A program made the translations under genes and the position numbers. A stretch of DNA of 64,000 bases from WHTK01 sp963711035 (GTDB lineage: Bacteria > Chloroflexota > Dehalococcoidia > DSTF01 > WHTK01): the NCBI GenBank assembly GCA_963711035.1, contig CAVQCN010000004.1, positions 133,904 to 197,903 of the forward strand, in the 5' to 3' direction. A model generated the notes under the pieces. That model did no database searches and had not been told where the DNA came from. It worked only from the letters and a program-made list of their open reading frames with translations. Positions within the stretch are counted from its first letter, which is position 1, and every line of letters starts with the position of its first letter. Below, one piece after another: positions 31,907 to 41,188 of this stretch.

Positions 31907-32839
31907 CTAGACGGACAACTTCGTCGGACCGGCGAGCGAGAGCAACTGCTGGCGGCGGCCGCTCGGCAACAGGATCGAGAGGGCGCGCGGCACCACGCTG
32001 ACCTTGATCGGTGTGCGGCCAATGTACTCGCCGTCCGCCTGCACCGGTAGGCCCGGCGTCAGGATCTCGATCTCACGCAGGCGGCGCGTGTAGATGCCAG
32101 GCGCGTGCTTCTGGCGCTTGAGGGCCACGCGCATGACGGTGGAGGCGGCCCAGTGGTAGCTGTTACCGGCGAAGATGTAGGCGTCCAACAGACCATCGTC
32201 CGCGACGGCGTGGCTGGTGATGTCGATGACGCCGCCGTAGGAGCGCGTGTTGCCCAGCAGCAGCCACGAGAGGTCGACGTCGTGCGCGTCCTCCTCACCG
32301 TCGACCTTGAGGCTGACGCGCCGCGGCCGGAAGATGGGCAGCACCACCATGCCCCAGAGGCCGTAGATGGCGGTGCCCAGCAAGCGCTTGGGGCTGGACG
32401 GCACGCGACGCACGATTTCGGCGTCGATGCCGATGCCGCACATCAGCAGGAAGTAGCGGCCGCCGGCCAGGCCGAGGTCGAAACGGCGTTCTTCGCCGTC
32501 GACGAGTACGGACAACGCCTCCTCCAAATCACGGGGGACGCCGACCTCTTTGGCAAAAACGTTGCCGGTACCGGCACGAAGCAATGCCAAACGGGTTTCG
32601 CTCCCGGCCAATCCGTTGATAACCTCATTCAGGGTGCCGTCTCCACCACAGGCGATGACGGTGTCGACGCCGGAGGCTGTCGCCTCACGTGCCAGCTGGA
32701 TACCGTGGCCGGGCGCGCGAGTGAACTCCAGATCGATTTGCCAGCCACGCTGCGCGTACGGTGCCACGGCAGCGAGGAGCCGCTGCCGATCGGGGGCGCT
32801 ACGAGCCCGGGGATTGTAGATGATGACCGCTCTGTTCAA
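31907..32839 (-). CDS. Diacylglycerol/sphingosine kinase-like lipid kinase
   Basis: A 310-residue protein of the DgkB/YegS family, which phosphorylates diacylglycerol or related lipids. The nucleotide-binding loop CGGDGTLNEVINGL is at about residues 64-77, with RAGTGNVFAKEVG soon after. The second beta domain carries QADGEYIGRTPIKVSVVP. It starts with TTG 32839 close to the divergent fabD start at 32900, so the two lipid genes share a 60-base promoter region. Confidence 0.9.
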   Translation of the reverse strand: MNRAVIIYNPRARSAPDRQRLLAAVAPYAQRGWQIDLEFTRAPGHGIQLAREATASGVDTVIACGGDGTLNEVINGLAGSETRLALLRAGTGNVFAKEVGVPRDLEEALSVLVDGEERRFDLGLAGGRYFLLMCGIGIDAEIVRRVPSSPKRLLGTAIYGLWGMVVLPIFRPRRVSLKVDGEEDAHDVDLSWLLLGNTRSYGGVIDITSHAVADDGLLDAYIFAGNSYHWAASTVMRVALKRQKHAPGIYTRRLREIEILTPGLPVQADGEYIGRTPIKVSVVPRALSILLPSGRRQQLLSLAGPTKLSV

Positions 32840-32899
32840 CTGAGGACACAGTATAAGGCCAGAATTAGATCTGACCTTGTGCTATATTTCGCAATCAAG

Positions 32900-33916
32900 A
32901 TGCGCGCAAACGTCTTCCCCACAGGAGAGCAGGAAAAGCCGAACCAACCGGGCCGGTTGGCGTTGCTTTTCCCCGGCCAGGGCTCGCAGCGCGCCGGCAT
33001 GGCCGCGCGTCTGCTCGAGATCTCACGCGCTGCTCGCGCCGTCTTCGAAGAAGCCGACCGCGAGCTCGACTTCAGCCTCTCACGCCTCTGCGTCGAGGCC
33101 GATAGCGACGAACTGGCCGACACGGAAAACACGCAGCCGGCGCTGCTGACCACCAGCATCGCCTACTTCGAGCACTTGCGGGAGCGTCTGCGCGAGGCAC
33201 GCTCGCGGCTGATGCCGTCGCTGTTCGCCGGGCACAGCCTGGGCCAGTTCAGCGCGGCCGTCGCGTCCGAATCGTTGCCTCTGTCCGAGGGGCTGCGGCT
33301 CGTGCGCGAACGAGGCCGCATCATGAAAACCTGGGCCGAGCATCGTCCCGGCGGGCTGGCGACGATCTTTGGGCTGGACCGCGACGTCTTGCAGAAGATC
33401 TGCGACGACGCTTCGACCGGCGGCGACGTCGGCATCGCGGTGCACAATGCGCCCGGGCAATACGTCATCTCCGGCGATATCGCACCCCTGACTCGCGCCA
33501 TGAACAGGGCGACATCGCTCGGCGCCAAAGCACGGCGCCTGCCGATCAGCGTTCCTGGCCATACGCCGGTGATGCAGGACGCGGCGCGCGAGATGGAGCG
33601 CGTCTTGCGCCAGACCACCTTCCGCGATCCCAACGCGCCGATCGTCTCCAACATCAGCGGCAACCTGCTGACCACGGCAGAGGAGGTGCGCAACGAGCTG
33701 GCCGGCCAGATCTGCGCCGCCGTCGAATGGGTGCACTGCATGGGCGAGATGATGAACCAGGGCGTCGCCACGTTCGTCGAGGTCGGGCCCGGGCGAGCAC
33801 TTTCCAACATCGCCGGCCGCTTCGGTGACAACCTGCGGTTCCTCACCATCGAAGAGGCCGGGGACAACGACCTGGCGCTGCTCGCCGCGCTGCAAAACCA
33901 GCAGTCGACTGCATGA
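32900..33916 (+). CDS. fabD: Malonyl-CoA:ACP transacylase
   Basis: A 338-residue enzyme that moves malonyl from CoA to acyl carrier protein. The oxyanion motif is LALLFPGQGSQRAGM (about residues 20-34). The catalytic Ser is in FAGHSLGQFSA, where Gln replaces the common Glu after the nucleophile. The His is in SVPGHTPVM. The ATG at 32900 follows an open frame extending far upstream which is antisense to the lipid kinase and not real. It overlaps fabF by four bases (ATGA). Confidence 0.93.
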   Translation: MRANVFPTGEQEKPNQPGRLALLFPGQGSQRAGMAARLLEISRAARAVFEEADRELDFSLSRLCVEADSDELADTENTQPALLTTSIAYFEHLRERLREARSRLMPSLFAGHSLGQFSAAVASESLPLSEGLRLVRERGRIMKTWAEHRPGGLATIFGLDRDVLQKICDDASTGGDVGIAVHNAPGQYVISGDIAPLTRAMNRATSLGAKARRLPISVPGHTPVMQDAAREMERVLRQTTFRDPNAPIVSNISGNLLTTAEEVRNELAGQICAAVEWVHCMGEMMNQGVATFVEVGPGRALSNIAGRFGDNLRFLTIEEAGDNDLALLAALQNQQSTA

Positions 33917-35148
33917 CCCGAGTCGTCATCACCGGCGTTGGCGCCGTCTCCCCCGTAGGTAACGACGCCCATTCAACCTGGCAGGCCTTGCTGGCCGGCC
34001 GCTCCGGCATCGGTCCCGTAACCAGCTTCGACGCATCGGCGTTCGACCGCTCCATCGCCGGCGAGGTCAAGGACTTCCGCCCAGAAGAGACGCTGCCGGC
34101 CAAAGACTTGCGCCACATGGACCGCTACAACCAGTTCGCCTGCGTCGCCGCGCTGGAGGCGCTGGCAGACGCCGGTATCGAGATCGGGGGCGGCCTGGGA
34201 CCGAGCACGGGAGTCGTCTTTTCGGCTGGCGCGGGCGGCTATCACGTGCTGGAGGAGCAGTGGCGCATCCTGAACGAGCGCGGGCCCCGTCGCGTCAGCC
34301 CCTTCTTCCTCACCAACATCCTGCCGGACGCCGCCTCCGGCCAAATCGCCATCCTGACCGGCGCCACCGGGCCGAACATGGCCGTCGTCGCCGCCTGCGC
34401 TACCGGCACCAGCTCGATAGGCGAGGCGAGCGAAATCGTCCGACGCGGCGACGCCGACGTCATGATCGCGGGCGGCGCCGAGGCTCCCGTGCTGCCCGTC
34501 CTCTACGCCGCATTCAACGCCTTGCGCGCCATCGCCACGCCCGACCCGGACCCGTCGACGACCTGCAAGCCGTTCGACCGCCGCCGCGACGGCTTCATCG
34601 TCGCCGAGGGCGCCGGCGCCGTCATCCTGGAGAGCTACGAGCACGCCCAGGCACGCGGCGCCACACCCTACGCAGAGATCGCCGGCTACGGCAGCAGCAA
34701 CGACGCGTTCGACATGGTGGCGTCGGAGGAGATGGGGCGCGGTCCGGTGCTCTCGATGCAGATGGCGCTGCGCAAGGCCGCCATCGACCCGGCGACGGTG
34801 GGCTACGTCAACGCGCACGGCACCGGAACGCCGATGAACGACAGGGTGGAGACGCAGGCTCTGAAGCAAGTCTTTGGCGACCACGCCTACCGGCTGGCGG
34901 TGAGTTCCACGAAATCGATGACGGGCCACATGATGGGCGCGGCAGGCGCTCTCGAGGCCGTTGTCTGCGCCCTGGCCCTGCGAGACCAGGTCCTGCCGCC
35001 GACCATGCACTACGAGGAGCCGGACCCGGACTGCGACCTCGACTACGTGCCCAACCAGGCGCGCCATGTGAGCGGCCTGCGGACGGTGCTGTCGCCCTCC
35101 ATCGGCCTCGGCGGGCACAACTCGGCGCTGCTGCTGACCACGGTCTAA
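33913..35148 (+). CDS. fabF: Beta-ketoacyl-ACP synthase II
   Basis: A 411-residue condensing enzyme for fatty-acid chain elongation. The catalytic Cys is in AACATGTSSIGEA (about residues 161-173), the two active-site His are in NAHGTGTPMND and STKSMTGHMMGAAG, and the Lys is just before the second His. Length is standard. It is translationally coupled to fabD. acpP, fabG and fabH, the usual partners, are not in this window. Confidence 0.95.
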   Translation: MTRVVITGVGAVSPVGNDAHSTWQALLAGRSGIGPVTSFDASAFDRSIAGEVKDFRPEETLPAKDLRHMDRYNQFACVAALEALADAGIEIGGGLGPSTGVVFSAGAGGYHVLEEQWRILNERGPRRVSPFFLTNILPDAASGQIAILTGATGPNMAVVAACATGTSSIGEASEIVRRGDADVMIAGGAEAPVLPVLYAAFNALRAIATPDPDPSTTCKPFDRRRDGFIVAEGAGAVILESYEHAQARGATPYAEIAGYGSSNDAFDMVASEEMGRGPVLSMQMALRKAAIDPATVGYVNAHGTGTPMNDRVETQALKQVFGDHAYRLAVSSTKSMTGHMMGAAGALEAVVCALALRDQVLPPTMHYEEPDPDCDLDYVPNQARHVSGLRTVLSPSIGLGGHNSALLLTTV

Positions 35149-35155
35149 GCCACCA

Positions 35156-35193
35156 TCGAGACTGCTTCGTCGCTCGCGCTCTTCGCAATGACG
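35156..35193. repeat. GCTTCGTCG-type dispersed palindrome
   Basis: GAGACTGCTTCGTCGCTCGC and GCTCTTCGCAATGACGG lies just after the fabF stop codon and is a copy of the type seen at 14436, 52855 and 57744. Confidence 0.7.
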
Positions 35194-35330
35194 GAGCCGC
35201 GCCGTATGTCGTTCCGAAGGGAGTGAGGAATCTGGCCCTGGTCGACCACGTTGCTTGCGCCTGCCGTAATGACCAAAACGGGCCGAGTGGCGAGGCCGAA
35301 TGGCCCAGTTTAGCCGCTCTTTACTGATGT

Positions 35331-35351
35331 TATAGTCGAAGATAGATCGAC
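35331..35351 (+). promoter_or_regulatory. Promoter/operator of the SufR-like gene
   Basis: TATAGT (35331-35336) resembles a -10 box and overlaps the inverted repeat GTCGA-N7-TCGAC (35335-35351), 19 bases before the start codon. A dimeric helix-turn-helix protein bound there would block its own promoter. Prediction from position and symmetry. Confidence 0.45.
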
Positions 35352-35369
35352 ATATGCGGTGAGTAGGCT

Positions 35370-35999
35370 ATGCAAGCAACCCGTCAGGAGATTCTCGACC
35401 ACATTCGCCGTCACGGCGAAGCGACCGTGCGCGACCTGGGTGACATCCTTGGTCTGACGCCCACCGGCATCCGACAGCACCTCACGGTCCTCGAGCGCGA
35501 CGGGCTCGTTGCGGTACGCGAGACGCGGGGCCGCATCGGCCGGCCGGCGCTGGTTTACTCCCTGACGCCGTCGGGCGACGCCCTCTTCCCCCATCGCTAT
35601 GACGACCTGGCGAACCTGCTCCTGGACGAAATCCGCTCCATCGCCGGCAGCAAGGGCCTACAGAGCGTCCTCATGCGCATCGCGGCCCGTTCGGCCGAGG
35701 CGTATGAGCCACGCCTCGAGGGCAAGAACCTGCGCGAGCGCACCGAAGAAGCCGCGGCCATCATCAGCGAGCGCGGCTGCATCGCCGAGTGCGAGCCCAA
35801 CGGTGCCAACGAGTACTTGCTCAACCAGTACACCTGCCCGTTCCCGCAGGTGGCCAGTTGTCACAGCGGCGTCTGCGCGCTCGAAGTCGAGTTCGTACGG
35901 CGTCTGACCGGCGGCGACGCTCGCCTCGTCAGCAGCCTGTTGCGCGGCGACCGCTGCTGCACCTATCGCGTTCGCCCCGCAGGTGCCAACGCCAGCTAG
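35370..35999 (+). CDS. SufR-like helix-turn-helix regulator with Cys-rich domain
   Basis: A 209-residue regulator. The winged helix-turn-helix covers residues 5-66 (ILDHIRRHGEATVRDLGDIL then TPTGIRQHLTVLERDGLV). The C-terminal half has Cys at 137, 141, 156, 164, 169, 196 and 197, including CPFPQVASCHSGVC. SufR binds an iron-sulfur cluster through such cysteines and represses the suf operon. No suf gene is beside it; the next gene runs the opposite way. A relative sensing redox or nitric oxide is possible. Confidence 0.85.
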   Translation: MQATRQEILDHIRRHGEATVRDLGDILGLTPTGIRQHLTVLERDGLVAVRETRGRIGRPALVYSLTPSGDALFPHRYDDLANLLLDEIRSIAGSKGLQSVLMRIAARSAEAYEPRLEGKNLRERTEEAAAIISERGCIAECEPNGANEYLLNQYTCPFPQVASCHSGVCALEVEFVRRLTGGDARLVSSLLRGDRCCTYRVRPAGANAS

Positions 36000-36251
36000 G
36001 CCACCGGCGTGGCGCGCCCCGCGCGAGAACCACCAGCCGACGCACCGAATAGCGAGACCGGCCTACGGACCTCTATCGATCGCAGAAGCGCGAGCGAATC
36101 ACAGCGACCAACGCGGGTAGCGGGGCCGAAGGCCATGCGCGGGGGCTCGGGGGTGTCCCCCGGATCCCTCTTTCAAAACACCAGCGAAACAGACCGACAG
36201 GGATGCGAAGCGGCAATACGGGAATAGCAAGGCGGATTCCCGGCCCTGGCA
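36000..36251. other. Intergenic between convergent genes
   Basis: About 250 bases separate the SufR-like and menA genes, which converge. A GC-rich segment GGGGGCTCGGGGGTGTCCCC (36139-36158) may pair weakly. Nothing else is recognised. Confidence 0.35.
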
Positions 36252-37148
36252 CTAGACCAGGGCTTCGATTACGTAACCTAAAGCCAGCAGCAGCCCGAAA
36301 TGCAGGTGCAGACGGGCGGCGTTGCGCACCAACAGGTTAAGCCTCGCCGCTTCGGTCTCGCGTAAGGCTCTGATGGTGGCGATTGCAGCAGGTAGGGCCA
36401 GCAACACGAGCAGACAGGCCAGTGGCATCGCTCCCAACGCCACACCGACGAGCACTGAGACGAAGGCGGCGCCGATCAGGACGTCGAGCAGGTAGTCGGA
36501 AGCCGGGCGGTCAAGTACGGTCGCGATCGTGATCTTGTGGCGGGAGCGGTCGTTCTCGATGTCGCGCAGGTTGTTGGCATGCAGGATGTTCGCCACCAGG
36601 ATCGCCACCGGCAGGGCGGCGTAGAACGCCTGCCAGCGCACCACTTGCAGCTGCACGTAGTAGGTCGCCATCACCATGACGAGGCCCATGAAGACGAAGA
36701 CGAGCACCTCGCCGAGGCCGCGGCGGCCGTAGCTGATCGGCGCCGCCGTGTAGAAGTAGCCGGCCAGGACGCTGACCACGCCAACCGCCAGGATAGGCCA
36801 GCCGACGTAGGCGACGATGATCAGTCCACAGACGGAGCCGGCCAGAAACGCCGCGATCGCGGCACGATGCACCGTCTGAGCCGAGATGAGGCCGCCGCGG
36901 ATCACGCCACCGAGGGTGGCGCCGGGCTGCACGCCGTGCACGAAGTCGAAGAAGTCGGTCGCCAGGTTGGTGCCGGTCTGGATCAGCACGGACCCGACCA
37001 GCGTGAGGAGGAAAAGGCCGACGCGCAGATCGGTATCAGCGGCGACGGCGGTACCGACCAGCACCGGCACGATCGACGCGGGCAGCGAGAAAGGGCGCAT
37101 GGCGATCCACCACGCCCTCCGCTTTGATATGGCCGGCGCCTGCCCCAT
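36252..37148 (-). CDS. menA: 1,4-dihydroxy-2-naphthoate prenyltransferase
   Basis: A 298-residue UbiA-superfamily membrane enzyme that attaches the isoprenoid tail in menaquinone synthesis. About eight to nine membrane helices are visible. The first Asp-rich motif is NLATDFFDFVHG (about residues 64-75) and the second is NNLRDIENDRSRHK (about 189-202), both for magnesium-diphosphate binding. The N-terminus AWWIAMRPFSLPASIVPVLV is typical of MenA. ATG 37148 has GGAG six bases upstream. No other men gene is in the window. Confidence 0.9.
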   Translation of the reverse strand: MGQAPAISKRRAWWIAMRPFSLPASIVPVLVGTAVAADTDLRVGLFLLTLVGSVLIQTGTNLATDFFDFVHGVQPGATLGGVIRGGLISAQTVHRAAIAAFLAGSVCGLIIVAYVGWPILAVGVVSVLAGYFYTAAPISYGRRGLGEVLVFVFMGLVMVMATYYVQLQVVRWQAFYAALPVAILVANILHANNLRDIENDRSRHKITIATVLDRPASDYLLDVLIGAAFVSVLVGVALGAMPLACLLVLLALPAAIATIRALRETEAARLNLLVRNAARLHLHFGLLLALGYVIEALV

Positions 37149-37169
37149 CACCGCTCCGTTCTTGGCCGT

Positions 37170-37228
37170 GTTCCTGGCACCTGACCATCGTGATTTCGCG
37201 AAGTTGCTTCGCGGAGTTGTATCGAGCG
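37170..37228 (-). repeat. Leader element copy 2, before menA
   Basis: Read on the minus strand, TGCGCTCGATACAACTCCGC, then the hairpin CGCGAAG-CAA-CTTCGCG, then AAATCACGATGGTCAGG and TGCCAGGA. It matches 9608-9652 apart from the hairpin insertion and few substitutions, and lies at a similar distance (about 23 bases) from the start codon of its gene. Confidence 0.55.
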
Positions 37229-37415
37229 CATTTGGGAGGAAGGGCCCCGATATGGTCGGGGCGCCCCCACTGCCTCTGCTTCGCATGCGTTCATCGAACC
37301 CGGCACGTTCACTGCGACAGAGTACCGAACCTCGAGGTCGCCTGAGTATATCGAAGCCTCGTCCCGGCAGGCCAATGGAGCAGGTGGCTGTGCGAAATGG
37401 TTGCCGAGAGATCGC

Positions 37416-37430
37416 GTTGCTATAATCGCC
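37416..37430 (+). promoter_or_regulatory. Promoter -10 block GTTGCTATAATCGCC
   Basis: Identical over 15 bases to 29630-29644. TATAAT is at 37421-37426, some 60 bases before the ATG at 37486. It probably marks a shared strong promoter type. Confidence 0.5.
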
Positions 37431-37485
37431 GGGATCATGGCGTCGACCGGACGCCGAACGCTTCCCACACGGAGAACGCCGCCGC

Positions 37486-39513
37486 ATGCCGATGCAGACC
37501 TGGACCGCCAGGTTCGTCGTTGACCATGGCCGTGTCACGGAGGAAGGGGGCCTGCTGCGCACCTTCCCGCGCCGTCGCATGGACGAGCCCGACGTCGACC
37601 TGCACATCCTGGCCGATCCCAGCGGCACGAAGGGCGCCGACCTGGGCGCGCAGGCCATCGACAACGTCGGCAAGCTCTTCCTCGACGACAAGCTGTCGCT
37701 GACCGGCGGCATGCTGCGCGCGGTGCGCTCCACGCACCAGACGCTGCAGGACTGGAACCGGCGCAGCATGCCCAGCGATCAGGTGACCACGGGCATCACT
37801 GCCGCTCTGCTCAACGGCACCGCCGTCTACTTGCTGCAAACTGGGCCCGGCCTGGCCTTCCTGCGTCACGACGGCGCGCTGAGACGGCTCGACGTCGAGC
37901 CGGAAGCGCTGGCACCGCTCGGCGAGGAGACGCTGGAGCCCGCCCTGCGCCGCATCGACCTCGAACCCGGCGACGTCCTCGTCGTCGCCAGCGAGGCGCT
38001 GCTCGACGTCACCAACGAATCGAGCCTCGACACGCTGCTGGCGCGTGGCATCGACGAGGCGCTGCCCGAGCTCTACCTGCTCACCCGCGACCTGCCCAGC
38101 TTCGCGCTGTTCGCCGTCACGTGCTTCGAGCAGGACGGCCCCGAGCCGCAAGCCGAACCGGATGACCGCTGGAGCAGCTTCGAGGACGAACCGCCGCAGC
38201 TGGCCACGCGCGAAACGCCCGACATCTTCCAAGAAGAGTCCCTCGCCGACGCAGACGGCCCCGAGCCGAACGAAGCGCAGATGCTGAACCCGCCGCCTCT
38301 TGACATCTCGCGGCCGGTGGTGCGCCTGCGCGGCAGCGTGGCCAGCTCCCGCAACGACTACGCGCGCACGACGGGCAGCGGCGGCCTGCGCCTCAACGTC
38401 TCGCCGCGCCTGCTCGCCATGCTGGGCGCCGCCGCCCTGGTGCTGTTCGTCGGCGCTTTCACAGTACCGAACCTGATCCACCAGAACCGCAGCGAGAAGG
38501 TGGCCCTGCTCCTCGACGGCGCCCAGACGCAGCTGCAGGCCTCGACCCAGGAGACGGACGCCGCCACCAAACGCCAGATGCTCGAGCAGGCGCGCAGCCT
38601 GGCCAGCGAGGCCCTGCATTACGAGCCGGATAACCAGGCAGCGTCCAGCCTGCGCCAGCAGGCAGCGCTCGCCCTGGACGACCTCAGCGCCGTGACCGAT
38701 CTCGGCTCCCTCAATCCGATCAGCGACCTCACGCAGCTGGTCACGGGCGACCTGCAAATCGACGGCCTCACTCTCGCCGCAGGCAACGCCTATATGCTCG
38801 ATAGCAAGGGCGGCCGCATCATCGCCGTCCCGCTCGCCACTCCGGACCAGCCCGCCGTGGTCTACCAGGACGGCGACACCTACGGCGACACACCCGCCAA
38901 GAAGCCACTCTTCATGACCTGGGAGAGCGACAACGGCGGCCGGCTTCTGATCCTCGACGCCGAGCGCAAACTGTTCGCGCTGCAGCCGGGCTCGCTGCCC
39001 CAGCCGCTACCGCTGCGCAAGACCAGCAGTTGGGCATCCGTAGCTGGCCTGGCCTCGTACGACGGTAACCTCTACGTCCTCGACCCTACCGGCAACCAGG
39101 TGGAGCGCTACCTGCCCGCCGCCGACGGCTACGACAGCGAGCCTACCAACGCCCTCTCCGGCGACGTCGACCTGTCCAATGCCGTCTCGATCGCGGTGAA
39201 CGGAGACATCTACGTGCTCAAGCGCGACGGCACGATCAACCGCTACGTGCACGGCGAGAACGCCGGCTTCGACCTCGGCGGCATCGACCGGCCGCTGACC
39301 GGCCCGACCAGCATCCAGGTGGGCGGCACCAACTCGGAGATCTACATCGCCGACGCCGGCAACAAGCGCATCGTCGTCGCCAGCAGCGACGGCACCTTCG
39401 AGCGCCAGTACGTGAGCAGCGACTTCACCGACGTGGGCGCCATCGCCGTCGACGGCAGCCAGCTCTACGTCATGGTCGGCGACGAGCTGCTCAGCGCCTC
39501 GCTGACGCAGTAG
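37486..39513 (+). CDS. Membrane fusion of PP2C-like and beta-propeller domains
   Basis: A 675-residue single-pass protein. Residues 1-215 resemble a PP2C-type phosphatase domain (LDVEPEALAPLG, PGDVLVVASEALLDV) but lack the usual early RxxMED and GxxDGHGG metal motifs, so it may be inactive. A membrane helix lies at about 308-330 (LLAMLGAAALVLFVGAFTVP). Outside are a helical stretch (QTQLQASTQETDAATKRQML) and a propeller with blades such as GLASYDGNLYVLDPTGNQVE and SEIYIADAGNKRIVVASSDG. It could couple an outside ligand to phospho-signalling. Similar PP2C-NHL proteins exist in Chloroflexota, as far as I recall. Confidence 0.75.
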   Translation: MPMQTWTARFVVDHGRVTEEGGLLRTFPRRRMDEPDVDLHILADPSGTKGADLGAQAIDNVGKLFLDDKLSLTGGMLRAVRSTHQTLQDWNRRSMPSDQVTTGITAALLNGTAVYLLQTGPGLAFLRHDGALRRLDVEPEALAPLGEETLEPALRRIDLEPGDVLVVASEALLDVTNESSLDTLLARGIDEALPELYLLTRDLPSFALFAVTCFEQDGPEPQAEPDDRWSSFEDEPPQLATRETPDIFQEESLADADGPEPNEAQMLNPPPLDISRPVVRLRGSVASSRNDYARTTGSGGLRLNVSPRLLAMLGAAALVLFVGAFTVPNLIHQNRSEKVALLLDGAQTQLQASTQETDAATKRQMLEQARSLASEALHYEPDNQAASSLRQQAALALDDLSAVTDLGSLNPISDLTQLVTGDLQIDGLTLAAGNAYMLDSKGGRIIAVPLATPDQPAVVYQDGDTYGDTPAKKPLFMTWESDNGGRLLILDAERKLFALQPGSLPQPLPLRKTSSWASVAGLASYDGNLYVLDPTGNQVERYLPAADGYDSEPTNALSGDVDLSNAVSIAVNGDIYVLKRDGTINRYVHGENAGFDLGGIDRPLTGPTSIQVGGTNSEIYIADAGNKRIVVASSDGTFERQYVSSDFTDVGAIAVDGSQLYVMVGDELLSASLTQ

Positions 39514-39568
39514 AGCGGACGGCGATCAGCAGTCAGCCCTCGATCCACGAGTTCCGAGCGCGATCGAC

Positions 39569-39629
39569 GTAGCCCCGGCTTTCAAGCCGGGGGCTTGCCT
39601 CGCACCCCGGCCTGAAGGCCGGGGCTACG
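39569..39629. repeat. Composite GTAGCCCCGG palindrome
   Basis: GTAGCCCCGGCTTTCAAGCC and GGGGG (39569-39593) is followed by CCCCGGCCTGAAGGCCGGGG and CTAC (39604-39627). Each half is a hairpin and the outer ends GTAGCCCC/GGGGCTAC are inverted. The build is the same as 4335-4423. Such REP-like units are common between genes in several phyla. Confidence 0.75.
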
Positions 39630-39661
39630 CACTGACACACGGTTCCGTGTAACATGCGTGC

Positions 39662-39895
39662 ATGACGACCCGCAAGGCGCGCTGGGACGCGGGACGCGTG
39701 CGAGAGCTGCGCCGCCACCTGGGCTTCACGCAGGGGGAGATGGCGCGCGAGATGGGCACGCGCCAGCAGACGATCTCGGAGTGGGAGACCGGCATGTACC
39801 AGCCGCGCGGCCTCTCCGAGCGGCTGCTCGGCCTGATCGCGGAACGGGCCGGCTTCGTCTACGATGCCGGCCCGCCGCCCGAGGAGCAGGAGTGA
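39662..39895 (+). CDS. XRE-family helix-turn-helix protein
   Basis: A 77-residue DNA-binding protein. The helix-turn-helix is VRELRRHLGFTQGEMAREMG then TRQQTISEWETGMYQPRG (residues 13-50). It has no extra domain. Its TGA overlaps the ATG of the DUF2851 gene (TGATG), so the two are co-translated; it may regulate that operon. Confidence 0.88.
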   Translation: MTTRKARWDAGRVRELRRHLGFTQGEMAREMGTRQQTISEWETGMYQPRGLSERLLGLIAERAGFVYDAGPPPEEQE

Positions 39896-41188
39896 TGGCG
39901 GCGCTCGCGGAAACGCCCACGGTCTACCGCCCGGGCACCGCTCGTATTTGTCTGCGCGTCGCGGACACACCGGCGGCGCTGAGCGAGGCGGACCTGGCGC
40001 GCATCTGGGCGGCGCAGAGCTTCCCGGCGGAGGCGCTGGGCCTGATCGACGGCCGCAGCCTGCGCGTGGTCCAGCCGGGACGCAGCGGCGGTGGCAGCGG
40101 GCCCGATTTCCGCGATGCCGTCGTCGAGATCGAAGGCGTGCAGCGCCACGGCGACGTCGAGCTGCACCTGCGTGCCGCCTCCTTCCAGACGCACGGCCAC
40201 GACCGCGACCCGGCCTACAACGGCGTCATCCTGCACGTGGTCTTCGAGGCCGACGGCAGCCGTGAGACGCGACTGCAAGACGGCAACTCAGTGCCGGTGG
40301 CGGCCTTCGCGCCGTGGCTGGCGCGGCGCCAGGATGAGCTGCAGGGCTGGCTGACGGCGGCGCCCCTGTGGCGGGAGCCCTGCCGCGACGCCATCGAACG
40401 CCTCGGCTTCGAGCGCGTGAGCGCCGTGCTTGTGTCTGAAGGCGAGGCGCGTTTCCGCCTCAAGACGGCGCGCATGACGGAGGCGATCGCCCAGATCGGC
40501 GCCGAGGAGACGCTGTGGCGGGCGCTGCTCGACGCCCTCGGCGCCGGCGGCGACCGGGCGGCCTGGCGGCGGCTGGCCATCGCCTTGCCGAGCTCACTGC
40601 TACGCCAGCTCACGAGGGGCCTCACGCCTGACGAGGCAGCGAAGGTGGCGGCAGATTCGCTCCTGGCCACGGCAGGCCTCTCATCAGCGCCAGCGGGACG
40701 GGCAGAGCTGCTGCCGCCGCCGCTCTCGCCCGCTCTGAGCGGCGGCTCGCGGCCCGCCAACCGGCCGCAACGCAGGCTTACGGCGCTGGCTCAGCTCTGG
40801 CAGCGCGCGGCCGGCGACGTGGCCGGCTTCGCGCTGGCAAGCGTGCGAGAGGCGCAACGGCTGGCCGAGCTGGAGACGCGCTGGCTGGTGCCGGACCCAG
40901 CGGGCGGGCCGGCGCTGCTCGGCGCCGAGCGCGTGCGCGAAGTGCTGCTTAACGCCGTGCTGCCCTTCGTCGCGGCCGCCGCGTCAGAGATCAGGTACCA
41001 GGGCATTCGAGCTGGCGGGGCAGCTGCCGGCCGCGCCCTCGTACGGCAAGACTCGCTTCCTGGAAGAGAACCTGCGCGGCGACGGCCGGCGGCGGCCGGT
41101 GCGCTCGGCGGCGCAGCAGCAGGGCCTGCTGGCGCTGCACGCGAACTGGTGCAGTCAGGGCGGCTGCGGCCGCTGTCCGTTGAGTTGA
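39895..41188 (+). CDS. DUF2851 family protein, frameshifted near 41005
   Basis: The reading begins at ATG 39895 and shows DUF2851 features: FRDAVVEIEGVQRHGDVELH and following LRAASFQTHGHDRDPAYNGV, then VNLAVVFEADG-like strand ILHVVFEADGS. After about residue 370 (LPFVAAAASEIRYQ) the frame drifts into Arg/Ala/Gly-rich sequence. Moving forward one base recovers the expected end: AFELAGQLPAAPSYGKTRFL, then QQGLLALHANWCSQGGCGRC and PLS with a TGA at 41186-41188. So one base is extra near 40995-41010. The function of DUF2851 is unknown. Real mutation and sequencing error both fit. Confidence 0.85.

Larger units (their letters stand above)
37149..37485. other. Divergent promoter region with leader element
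   Basis: This 337-base gap lies between divergent menA and the PP2C/propeller gene. It contains the menA-side leader element (37170-37228), a short GC hairpin GGCCCCGAT/GTCGGGGC (about 37242-37262) and the TATAAT block at 37416-37430. Confidence 0.6.
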
